This document shows, piece after piece, positions 1 through 8,381 of a stretch of DNA of 64,000 bases. The translations under genes were made by a program, and so were the position numbers. Source of the DNA: Mycolicibacterium arabiense (GTDB lineage Bacteria > Actinomycetota > Actinomycetes > Mycobacteriales > Mycobacteriaceae); contig NZ_AP022593.1 of NCBI RefSeq assembly GCF_010731815.2, forward strand, positions 2,852,001-2,916,000, in the 5' to 3' direction. The notes beneath the pieces were generated by a model that searched no databases, had not been told where the DNA came from, and saw only the letters and a program-made list of their open reading frames with translations. How positions within the stretch are numbered: position 1 is the first letter of the stretch; each line of letters begins with the position of its first letter.

Positions 1-219
1 GCTCTCGGGGCTGGGCGCGGAGAACGCGAAGTGCAGGGGCGCGCCCACCGGCCGGTCGCCCGCGTCCTCGACCCAGAAGTCGGGCTTGCCCGCCGTGCCG
101 TACCCGACGGCGGGGCCGACGTCCATCTGCCGCTCGAAGTCGAGCACCCGCAGCACCGAGTCGTAGAACTCCTTGGCCTTGCCGAAGTCCGCACTGAGGA
201 TTCCGAAGTGGTCGATCAC
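1..219 (-). CDS. VOC-family (glyoxalase/dioxygenase fold) protein, 3' end cut off
   Basis: Only the first 73 codons lie in the window; the gene runs off the left edge. Reverse translation from a GTG at 219 gives VIDHFGILSADFGKAKEFYDSV, typical of the first beta-alpha unit of VOC-fold proteins, where an early His is often a metal ligand. The ATG two bases upstream is followed directly by TGA, so GTG 219 is the plausible start. The family covers glyoxalases, ring-cleavage dioxygenases and antibiotic-binding proteins, and the substrate cannot be told from this fragment. It is divergent from the D-aminoacylase gene. Confidence 0.75.
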   Translation of the reverse strand, partial: MIDHFGILSADFGKAKEFYDSVLRVLDFERQMDVGPAVGYGTAGKPDFWVEDAGDRPVGAPLHFAFSAPSPES

Positions 220-282
220 ATGCCCATCCTCGCATCCTTCGACTTCGTGGTCCTGAGGTTTCGGGCGTCGTACATTCAGGTC

Positions 283-2004
283 ATGGCCCCTGACTTGATC
301 ATCCGCAACGGCACCATCGTCGACGGCCTCGGCGGTGCGCCGTACGTCGGCGACGTGGCGATCGCCGACGGCGTCATCACCGCCATCGGCACCGTCGACA
401 GGCACGCCGCGCGCGAGATCGACGCCACCGGCCTGCTCGTCACACCGGGCTTCGTCGACCTGCACACCCACTACGACGGCCAGGCGATCTGGTCGGACCG
501 CATGACGCCGTCGTCGGCCCACGGCGTGACGACCGCGGTGATGGGCAACTGCGGCGTCGGCTTCGCACCGTGCCGCCCGGAGGACCACGAGACGCTGGTC
601 GACGTCATGGCAGGCGTCGAGGACATCCCCGGCGTGGTGATGGTCGACGGGCTGCCGTGGACGTGGGAGACGTTCCCCGAGTTCCTCGACGCGCTCGACG
701 GCCGTGCCCGCGACATCGACGTGGCCGCGTTCCTGCCGCACTCGCCGCTGCGGGTGTACGTGATGGGCCGGCGCGGCGTCGAGCGCGAGCCGGCGACCGC
801 CGAGGACCTCGAGTTGATGCGCAAGCTCGCCGAGGAGGCCGTGCGGGTGGGCGCGCTGGGATTCGCCTCGTCCCAGTTGACGCTGCACAAGAGCGAAAGT
901 GGCCAGCCCATACCGAGTTACGGTGCGGCGTACGCCGAGTTCGAGGCGATCGCCCGCGGCATCGACGACGGTGGCGGCGGGTTGATCCAGTTCGTGCCGG
1001 ACATCGTCGCGGGTGACTACGAGCCCGCGCTGAAGACGGTGTTCGACGTGGCCGAGGACGTCGGCCTGCCGGTCACGTTCACCTTGGCGATCGGCAACGC
1101 GGGCGACCCGTTCTTCCTCGGCGCGTTGACGATGGTGGAGAAGGCGAACGCCAACGGCGGGGACGTCAGCGCGCAGATCTTCCCCCGGCCGATCGGCCTG
1201 GTGATCGGCCTCGAACTGTCGGGCAACCCGTTCGTGATGTACCCCGCCTACCAGGAGATCGCGCACCTGCCGCTCGCGGAGCGTGTCGCCGAGATGCGCA
1301 AACCCGAAGTGCGCGAACGCATCCTGAACGACTCGCCGGCGCCGGGCGGACACCCGCTGATGTTCGCGGTGCAGGCCTTCGACTGGATCTTCCCGCTGGG
1401 CGATCCGCCGAACTACGAGCCCGCCGCGTCCGACAGCATCACCGCCCGGGCCCGTGCGCGTGGCGTCACCGCCCTGGAGGAGGCCTATGACCGCCTACTC
1501 GACGACGACGGACACGCGATGCTGCTGGTCACGCTCGCCAACTTTCGCGACGGGTCGCTGGACACGGTGGCCGAGCTGATCCGCCGCGACGACGTGGTGC
1601 TCGGCCTCGGCGACGGCGGCGCTCACTACGGGATGATCTGCGACGCAAGCTTTCCCACGTACATGCTCACGCACTGGGTGCGCGACCGTGCCTCGGGCCG
1701 GTTGTCGGTGGCCGAGGCGGTCCGCGAGTTGACGTCGGCGCCGGCGCGGGTGGCGGGGCTGGGCGACCGGGGGCGGCTGGCCGTCGGTTACAAGGCCGAC
1801 GTCAACGTCATCGATCACGCGGCGCTGGCGCTGCATCGGCCGGTCGTCGCCCACGACCTGCCTGCCGGGGGCCGTCGCCTCGATCAGACGGCCGACGGAT
1901 ACGTGGTGACGATCGTCGCCGGTGAGGTCATCGCCGAGCGCGGCGTGCCGACCGATGCCCGGCCGGGAAAGCTGGTGCGCGGGCGCCAGGCCGGGCCCGT
2001 ATGA
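283..2004 (+). CDS. N-acyl-D-amino-acid deacylase / amidohydrolase family 3 protein
   Basis: A 573-residue metal-dependent amidohydrolase of the D-aminoacylase type, expected to hydrolyse N-acyl-D-amino acids or related cyclic amides in the cytoplasm. The composite beta-sandwich begins at residue 3 (APDLIIRNGTIVDG). The metal-binding His-x-His is H61/H63 in DLHTHYDGQ, followed by GNCGVGFAP, with a late DGGAHYGM motif carrying the conserved Asp. The reading frame is open upstream to position 31, but ATG 283 starts the family N-terminus. It also lies 7 nt after a TACATT -10 box (271-276), so the mRNA is probably leaderless. The stop overlaps the next gene's start (ATGA), indicating translational coupling. 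The exact substrate is unknown. Confidence 0.85.
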   Translation: MAPDLIIRNGTIVDGLGGAPYVGDVAIADGVITAIGTVDRHAAREIDATGLLVTPGFVDLHTHYDGQAIWSDRMTPSSAHGVTTAVMGNCGVGFAPCRPEDHETLVDVMAGVEDIPGVVMVDGLPWTWETFPEFLDALDGRARDIDVAAFLPHSPLRVYVMGRRGVEREPATAEDLELMRKLAEEAVRVGALGFASSQLTLHKSESGQPIPSYGAAYAEFEAIARGIDDGGGGLIQFVPDIVAGDYEPALKTVFDVAEDVGLPVTFTLAIGNAGDPFFLGALTMVEKANANGGDVSAQIFPRPIGLVIGLELSGNPFVMYPAYQEIAHLPLAERVAEMRKPEVRERILNDSPAPGGHPLMFAVQAFDWIFPLGDPPNYEPAASDSITARARARGVTALEEAYDRLLDDDGHAMLLVTLANFRDGSLDTVAELIRRDDVVLGLGDGGAHYGMICDASFPTYMLTHWVRDRASGRLSVAEAVRELTSAPARVAGLGDRGRLAVGYKADVNVIDHAALALHRPVVAHDLPAGGRRLDQTADGYVVTIVAGEVIAERGVPTDARPGKLVRGRQAGPV

Positions 2005-2561
2005 CGCGGGTCGCGCCGCTGGCCCCGCCGTGGAGCGACGCGGACGCCGAGGGCATCGAGGCCTGGGGGCACCCCGACCGCACGTATGAACCGCTGCTCC
2101 TGGTGCGGTGCGTTCAGCGCCATCCCCGGCTCGCCGCCAAGTTACGCAAGCTCGGCGAGGCACTGTACGTCGACACGCTGCTGCCGCCGCGGGTGCGGAC
2201 GATCGCGATCCTGCGCATCTGCGGGCTCGTCGGGTGCGCCTACGAGTGGGGTGGGCAAGCCGCGTTCTGGGGTCCGATCGCAGGGGTCTCCGAGGACGAG
2301 TGCGACGCACTGGTCACCGACGCCGACGCGCCCTGGAGTGACGCCGAGCGCGTGCTGATCGCCGCCGTCGACGAACTCGAGCGCACCGGGTCGTGGTCCG
2401 ACGCGACGTGGAATGCGTTGGGCGACAGCCTCGACGACGAGCAGCGCATGGAGCTGCTCATCGCCGTCGGCTGGTATCGCACGATCTGCACGCTGTGCAA
2501 TGCCCTCGACCTACCCGTGGAGGGCTGGATGCGGGCGTGGCCCGGTTCAGTTGCTCCGTAG
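2001..2561 (+). CDS. Carboxymuconolactone decarboxylase (AhpD-like) family protein
   Basis: A 186-residue all-alpha protein of the CMD/AhpD superfamily. The segment RVRTIAILRICGLVGCAYEW is the family's conserved helix with a Cys, and SDATWNALGDSLDDEQRMEL followed by the Trp-Tyr helix is the usual C-terminal part. The canonical CxxC peroxidase pair is not clear: CGLVGC has spacing C-x4-C, so a thiol-peroxidase role is doubtful and a ring-opening or unknown role is equally likely. ATGA overlap with the deacylase places it in the same operon. Its 3' end overlaps the convergent SDR gene by 15 bp. Confidence 0.8.
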   Translation: MTRVAPLAPPWSDADAEGIEAWGHPDRTYEPLLLVRCVQRHPRLAAKLRKLGEALYVDTLLPPRVRTIAILRICGLVGCAYEWGGQAAFWGPIAGVSEDECDALVTDADAPWSDAERVLIAAVDELERTGSWSDATWNALGDSLDDEQRMELLIAVGWYRTICTLCNALDLPVEGWMRAWPGSVAP

Positions 2562-3359
2562 CGCGGGATGCTGCTTGACGAGCAGCGGCATCAGGACCCG
2601 CTGGGGCAGCAGCCCGAACAGACGGGTGCTGACTTGGCTTGCCAGCCCGGGGATCACGCTGCCCCGGTCGTGCTCGAGCGCGTCGATGCCAACCTTCGCG
2701 ACCGCGCGTGACGGCATCCACATGAACTTTGGGAACGCGTCGGCGAAGGTCTTCTCGTCCATGCCCGCCGCCTGGAGGAATTCGGTGCGCACCGGGCCAG
2801 GGTGCAGCGTCGCGACCGTCACGCCTGTGCCTGCGAGTTCGGCGCGCAGGCCGTCGCTGTAGCTGCGGACGAATGCCTTGGTGGCCGCGTAGCCGGCCTG
2901 GCCGGGGAACGGCTGGAAGCCCGCCGTCGAACCCACGTTGAGGATCGCGCCGCGGCCGCGTGCCACCATCTGTCCGACCGCGCGCGTGGTGAGGTCGATG
3001 ACGGCCTCGACGTTGACGCGTACCTGGGCGATCTCGTCGTCGACGTTGGCGTCGACCACCGCGCCGATGGTGCCGATGCCCGCGTTGTTCACCAGGACGT
3101 CCACGGTCAGCCCGCGCCGTTCGACCTCGTCGAACAGGCTTGCCCGCGCTGCGGGATCGGCTACGTCGCAGGCGATTACCTCGACGCGGACCGTGCTGCC
3201 GAGTTCGGCCGCGAGGTCGCGGAGCCGGTCCTCCCGGCGGGCGACGAGTGTGACTCCGTATCCACGGGATGCGAGTTCGCGGGCCAGGTCGGCCCCGATG
3301 CCGGACGAGGCGCCGGTGACGACGGCAGTGCTGGTCGGGGAGGGCTTGGGAAGTGACAT
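2547..3359 (-). CDS. Short-chain dehydrogenase/reductase (classical SDR)
   Basis: A 270-residue NAD(P)-dependent oxidoreductase. The Rossmann motif TGASSGIG is at residues 15-22, VLVNNAGIG follows the fourth strand, and the catalytic Ser and YAATK (Tyr-x3-Lys) are present. The C-terminal PLLVKQHP tail resembles membrane-associated SDRs that act on lipophilic alcohols, but the substrate is not deducible. ATG 3359 lies 7 nt downstream of a TAGGTT -10 box (3366-3371) that includes the stop codon of the upstream quinone oxidoreductase gene. It can therefore be read both from the upstream operon and from its own leaderless promoter. Confidence 0.85.
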   Translation of the reverse strand: MSLPKPSPTSTAVVTGASSGIGADLARELASRGYGVTLVARREDRLRDLAAELGSTVRVEVIACDVADPAARASLFDEVERRGLTVDVLVNNAGIGTIGAVVDANVDDEIAQVRVNVEAVIDLTTRAVGQMVARGRGAILNVGSTAGFQPFPGQAGYAATKAFVRSYSDGLRAELAGTGVTVATLHPGPVRTEFLQAAGMDEKTFADAFPKFMWMPSRAVAKVGIDALEHDRGSVIPGLASQVSTRLFGLLPQRVLMPLLVKQHPALRSN

Positions 3360-3368
3360 GTGGGAAAC

Positions 3369-4367
3369 CTATCTGGTGCGGGTGACGACGACTTTGCCGG
3401 TCATGCGGCCTGATTCGACGTCCCGGTGGGCCTCCTCGAGCCCGGCCGAGGAGTAGTCGTCGATGGTCTTGGTGACGGTGGTGCGCAGCGTTCCGTCGTC
3501 GACGAGCGCGGCGGCGGCGGCCAGCAGATGCTGCTGAGCGATCATGTCGGGCGTCTCGAACATGGCCCGGGTGAACATCAGCTCCCAGTGCCAGGCGATG
3601 CTCTTGGCCTTGAGTCCGACGAGGTCGAGGCCGGGCGGCTCGTCGATCGCGGTGATGTGCCCGAACGGTTTCACGATCGCCGCGTAGTCGTCGACGTTGC
3701 CCGCGGAATGTGGTGAGAAGAGGTAGTCGACGCCCCCGGGCGCGACCTCGAGCGTCTGGGCGCGCAGGTCGTGATGATCGACGACGGCGTCGGCGCCCAT
3801 GCTGGTGGCCCACCGGCGCGACTCGTCGCGGCTGGCGGTCGCGATCACCCGGACGCCGGTCAATGCCTTGGCGAGCTGGATCATGATCGACCCGACACCA
3901 CCCGCGGCGCCGAGCACCAGCAGGTCGCCCGTCGAGTCCTGGGTGAGGCCGAAGCGGTCGAACAGCGATTCCCACGCCGTGATCGTGGTCAGCGGCAGCG
4001 CGGCGGCCTCGGCGAACGAGAGGCTCGCGGGCTTGCGGGAGACGATGCGTTCGTCGACGGCCTGGAATTCGGCGTTGCTGCCGGGCCGGGTGATGTCGCC
4101 GGCGTACCAGACCTCGTCCCCGACGGCGAGCGTCGTGACTTGCACGCCGACGGCTTCCACGATGCCTGCGGCGTCGAAGCCGAGGATGGTCGGGGCCTGC
4201 GAGGGCTCGAGCGAGGAACGGCGCTTGACGTCGACGGGGTTCACCGAAACCGCCAGTACGCGCACCAGCACGTCGCGTTCCCGAAGCTCTGGCACGTCGA
4301 CCGTGACGTCCCGAAGGGTCTGGTCGCTGCCCACCGGTCCCCCGGCGTAGGAACCGATGGCTCTCAT
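3369..4367 (-). CDS. MDR-superfamily zinc-free alcohol dehydrogenase / quinone oxidoreductase
   Basis: A 332-residue medium-chain dehydrogenase. The N-terminal GroES-like fold (VLVRVLAVSVNPVDVKRR) lacks the Cys/His catalytic zinc ligands, and the nucleotide-binding motif LVLGAAGGVGSIMIQLAK follows. This matches the quinone oxidoreductase (zeta-crystallin-like, YhfP/AdhC-like) group that reduces quinones or enones with NADPH. A TTG start 21 bp upstream (4388) is possible, but ATG 4367 begins the canonical MRAIGSY strand. The SDR gene follows 9 bp downstream, so they may share a pathway. The gene lies 3' of the groEL2 terminator on the same strand. Confidence 0.85.
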   Translation of the reverse strand: MRAIGSYAGGPVGSDQTLRDVTVDVPELRERDVLVRVLAVSVNPVDVKRRSSLEPSQAPTILGFDAAGIVEAVGVQVTTLAVGDEVWYAGDITRPGSNAEFQAVDERIVSRKPASLSFAEAAALPLTTITAWESLFDRFGLTQDSTGDLLVLGAAGGVGSIMIQLAKALTGVRVIATASRDESRRWATSMGADAVVDHHDLRAQTLEVAPGGVDYLFSPHSAGNVDDYAAIVKPFGHITAIDEPPGLDLVGLKAKSIAWHWELMFTRAMFETPDMIAQQHLLAAAAALVDDGTLRTTVTKTIDDYSSAGLEEAHRDVESGRMTGKVVVTRTR

Positions 4368-4426
4368 CGTGGTCACGTCGCGGTACAACCTCGCCGACGG
4401 CAGGGTTCTTCCCCGAACACGAAGAA

Positions 4427-4452
4427 GCCCGGCCTGCCGAAGCAGACCGGGC
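4427..4452 (-). terminator. Intrinsic terminator of groEL2 with UUCG tetraloop
   Basis: Eleven-base arms at 4427-4437 and 4442-4452 pair with a single G-U wobble around a 4-base loop. Read on the minus strand the loop is TTCG, the extra-stable UUCG tetraloop, and TTCTTCG follows the stem. The hairpin lies about 20 bp after the groEL2 stop codon. The short, interrupted T tract is usual for mycobacterial terminators. Confidence 0.8.
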
Positions 4453-4472
4453 CCCTTGTTGAGTGCTTGGAC

Positions 4473-6200
<1,728 letters not shown>

Positions 6201-6213
6201 TCACCGTCCCGAC

Positions 6214-6240
6214 CTAGCACTCACTGATCGCGAGTGCCAA
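6214..6240 (-). promoter_or_regulatory. CIRCE operator 1 (HrcA site), proximal to groEL2
   Basis: CTAGCACTC (6214-6222), a 9-nt spacer and GAGTGCCAA (6232-6240) match the TTAGCACTC-N9-GAGTGCTAA consensus with two or three changes. On the minus strand one end reads TTGGCA and the other TAGGTC, spaced like -35 and -10 boxes, so HrcA binding would cover the promoter itself. Confidence 0.9.
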
Positions 6241-6248
6241 CGTCATTC

Positions 6249-6275
6249 TTAGCACTCGACCATGACGAGTGCAAG
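6249..6275 (-). promoter_or_regulatory. CIRCE operator 2 (HrcA site), distal to groEL2
   Basis: TTAGCACTC (6249-6257), a 9-nt spacer and GAGTGCAAG (6267-6275) match CIRCE with two changes. On the minus strand TTGCAC and TAAGAA sit at the two ends 17 bp apart, forming a second -35/-10 pair inside the operator. The two CIRCE copies have a 35-bp centre-to-centre distance, so they look like a tandem duplication of an operator-promoter unit. Confidence 0.9.
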
Positions 6276-6312
6276 GTTACTGCCGCCGCCGAATGGCCCG
6301 AAACGGCCGTCG

Positions 6313-6873
6313 TCACCGGGCTGAACGCAACCCGTCGACGATGATCTCGGCGACCCGTTCGGCGATGCCGTCTCCGTAGCGGTCGGTGGACTTGCAGACG
6401 GTCATGAGGGCCTTCACTTCTGGGCCTCCGACGTCGGGTCGGACCGTGCCAGCCCGTTGCGCCGCGGCCAACATCTCCTCCATCACGCCGAGGAACGCAG
6501 CCTCGGCGCCGGGCGCCGCCGCATCGAGGTCGACGCCGTAGCCGGCCAGGGCGTCGGCGATACCGTGGTCGGCCGCGGCCGTCCGGACCATCTCGCGCAG
6601 GAATTCGAACAGCGCGGTGCCGGGGTCCGCCGCGAGCAGCTGGTGCGCGCGCTCGACGATGCTGCGCACGCGATCTTCGATGACGGCTTGGAAGAGCACT
6701 TCCTTCGTCGGGAAGTGCCGGTAGACGGTGCCCGGGCCGACGCCGGCCCGGCGGGCGATCTCGTCGATCGGCACGGCGAGCCCCTCGGCGGCGAACGTCT
6801 CGTACGCCACCTCGAGCACCTTGGCGCGGTTGCGCGCGGCGTCGGCGCGCATGGGCCGCGTAGTGCTGGTCAC
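6313..6873 (-). CDS. TetR-family transcriptional regulator
   Basis: A 186-residue one-component repressor. The N-terminal helix-turn-helix spans about residues 20-60 (IDEIARRAGVGPGTVYRHFPTKEVLF, given here in two parts: IDEIARRAGVG and PGTVYRHFPTKE). The C-terminal domain is the variable ligand-binding part. The start is GTG 6873 with AGGAG at 6880-6884. It is divergent from an SDR gene across a 95-bp gap that holds two near-identical dyads, so it most likely represses that SDR and itself. The ligand is unknown; a hydrophobic substrate of the SDR is a reasonable guess. Confidence 0.92.
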   Translation of the reverse strand: MTSTTRPMRADAARNRAKVLEVAYETFAAEGLAVPIDEIARRAGVGPGTVYRHFPTKEVLFQAVIEDRVRSIVERAHQLLAADPGTALFEFLREMVRTAAADHGIADALAGYGVDLDAAAPGAEAAFLGVMEEMLAAAQRAGTVRPDVGGPEVKALMTVCKSTDRYGDGIAERVAEIIVDGLRSAR

Positions 6874-6887
6874 TTCTCACTCCTCTG

Positions 6888-6918
6888 TTGACAAAACGGA
6901 GCGAGCGTTCCGTATAGT
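6888..6918 (+). promoter_or_regulatory. SDR promoter with operator 1 in its spacer
   Basis: TTGACA (6888-6893) and TATAGT (6913-6918) form a -35/-10 pair with a long 19-bp spacer. The dyad CGGAGCGAGCGTTCCG (6897-6912) fills that spacer, so a bound TetR dimer would block RNA polymerase. The arms pair imperfectly. Confidence 0.6.
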
Positions 6919-6927
6919 CGATGAAAC

Positions 6928-6943
6928 CGGAGCGGACGTTCCG
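6928..6943. promoter_or_regulatory. TetR operator 2
   Basis: CGGAGCGGACGTTCCG repeats the operator-1 dyad (6897-6912) with 14 of 16 bases identical and a 31-bp period, about three helical turns. Two sites on one DNA face fit paired TetR dimers controlling the divergent genes at 6873 (minus) and 6969 (plus). Confidence 0.6.
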
Positions 6944-6968
6944 CATCCATCGTACCCAAGGAGCATCG

Positions 6969-7862
6969 ATGACCAACTGGACCGTTGCGAACGCACCCGA
7001 TCAGACCGGCCGCGTCGCCGTGGTGACCGGCGCCAACACCGGGCTCGGCTACGAGACGGCCGCCGCGCTCGCCTCCCGTGGCGCCCGCGTCGTACTGGCC
7101 GTGCGCAACCTCGACAAGGGCAAGGCCGCCGCCGACCTCATCCTGCGGCGCACCCCCGGCGCCGACGTATCGCTTCAGGAACTCGACCTCACCTCCCTCG
7201 CCTCGATCGAGGAAGCGGCCGGACAGCTGCGAGCCGACCTCGACCGGATCGACCTGCTGATCAACAACGCTGGCGTCATGATGACGCCGAAGGGCACGAC
7301 GAAGGACGGCTTCGAGCTGCAGTTCGGCACCAACCACCTCGGCCACTTCGCATTCACCGGACGGCTGCTCGACCGGGTGCTCGCCGCGCCCGGCTCGCGG
7401 GTCGTGACGGTCAGCAGCATCGGCCACCGGCTCGGCCGCATCCGGTTCGACGACCTCCAGTCCGAACGCCGGTACAGCCGCATCGGCGCGTACGGCCAAT
7501 CGAAGCTCGCCAACCTGCTGTTCACCTACGAGCTGCAACGCAGGCTCGCAGGCACCGAGACCACGGCCACGGCCGCCCACCCCGGCGGCTCGAGTTCGGA
7601 ACTGTCGCGATACGTCCCCAGCGTGCTCCAGCTGGCCTTCAGCAGCCTGGAACAGAGCACCGAGATGGGCGCGCTGCCCACGCTGCGCGCCGCTGTCGAC
7701 CCGGCCGTGACAGGAGGCGAGTACGTCGGCCCGGGTGGCCCGTTCGAGATGCGCGGCTACCCCGAGGCCGTCTCCTCGAGCCGGCGGTCGCACGACGTGG
7801 CCGTCCAGCGCCGCCTGTGGACGGTCTCCGAGCAGCTCACGGGGGTGGTCTTTCCGGTGTGA
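6969..7862 (+). CDS. SDR-family oxidoreductase (retinol-dehydrogenase-like)
   Basis: A 297-residue NAD(P)-dependent SDR. TGANTGLGYETA is the cofactor loop, LINNAGVMM follows, then the catalytic Ser-Ser region and Y-x3-K (YGQSK). The full-length pattern, including FELQFGTNHLGHFA, is typical of retinol-dehydrogenase/WWOX-like SDRs. ATG 6969 is preceded by AAGGAG (6958-6963). It is a close paralogue of the SDR at 18485-19408; long identical stretches such as KDGFELQFGTNHL versus EDGFELQFGTNHL are visible. It is controlled by the divergent TetR protein through twin operators. The substrate is unknown. The cupin gene follows 18 bp downstream, probably in the same transcript. Confidence 0.88.
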   Translation: MTNWTVANAPDQTGRVAVVTGANTGLGYETAAALASRGARVVLAVRNLDKGKAAADLILRRTPGADVSLQELDLTSLASIEEAAGQLRADLDRIDLLINNAGVMMTPKGTTKDGFELQFGTNHLGHFAFTGRLLDRVLAAPGSRVVTVSSIGHRLGRIRFDDLQSERRYSRIGAYGQSKLANLLFTYELQRRLAGTETTATAAHPGGSSSELSRYVPSVLQLAFSSLEQSTEMGALPTLRAAVDPAVTGGEYVGPGGPFEMRGYPEAVSSSRRSHDVAVQRRLWTVSEQLTGVVFPV

Positions 7863-7880
7863 CCGAGAGAGACTGACCGC

Positions 7881-8381
7881 GTGTCGCTGATCGTGCCGCC
7901 ATATCCCCCAGTCAGGTACACCAAGGACGATCCCGAGGTCAGCGCCTGGGTACGGCCAGGTGACGCGCCGGCGGACTACGACTCGTTCGGGCTGGTCGAA
8001 TACCACTACCTGGCGAACGAGCAGGCAACCAACGGCGACTACGGCCTGTTCCGCGTCGAACTCGCGCCGAAGGCGGGCGGACCGGGCCCGCACTTCCACC
8101 GCACGATGTCCGAGGCGTTCTTCGTACTGTCCGGGTCGGTGACGATCTACGACGGCAAGCAGTGGTCGCCGACCAAGCAGAACGACTTCCTCTACGTGCC
8201 GCCCGGGGGCATCCACGGGTTCCGCAACGAGGCGGACGACCCCGCGTCGATGCTGATGCTGTTCGCCCCCGGCGCGCCGCGGGAGCACTACTTCGAGGGC
8301 CTCGCCCAGCTCGGCGACATGACCGACGACGAGCGCCGGGAGTGGTTCATCGCCAACGACAATCACTTCGTCGAGGAGTAG
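7881..8381 (+). CDS. Cupin-domain protein
   Basis: A 166-residue single-domain cupin. The first conserved motif is PGPHFHRTMSEAFFVLSG, with His-x-His and a later Glu as likely metal ligands. The second is YVPPGGIHGFRN, with its His. Cupins of this size are often dioxygenases, isomerases or metabolite-binding proteins, and the role here is unknown. The start is GTG 7881, 18 bp after the SDR stop, so it is probably part of the TetR-controlled unit. Its 3' end overlaps the convergent UvrA-like gene by 19 bp. Confidence 0.85.
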   Translation: MSLIVPPYPPVRYTKDDPEVSAWVRPGDAPADYDSFGLVEYHYLANEQATNGDYGLFRVELAPKAGGPGPHFHRTMSEAFFVLSGSVTIYDGKQWSPTKQNDFLYVPPGGIHGFRNEADDPASMLMLFAPGAPREHYFEGLAQLGDMTDDERREWFIANDNHFVEE

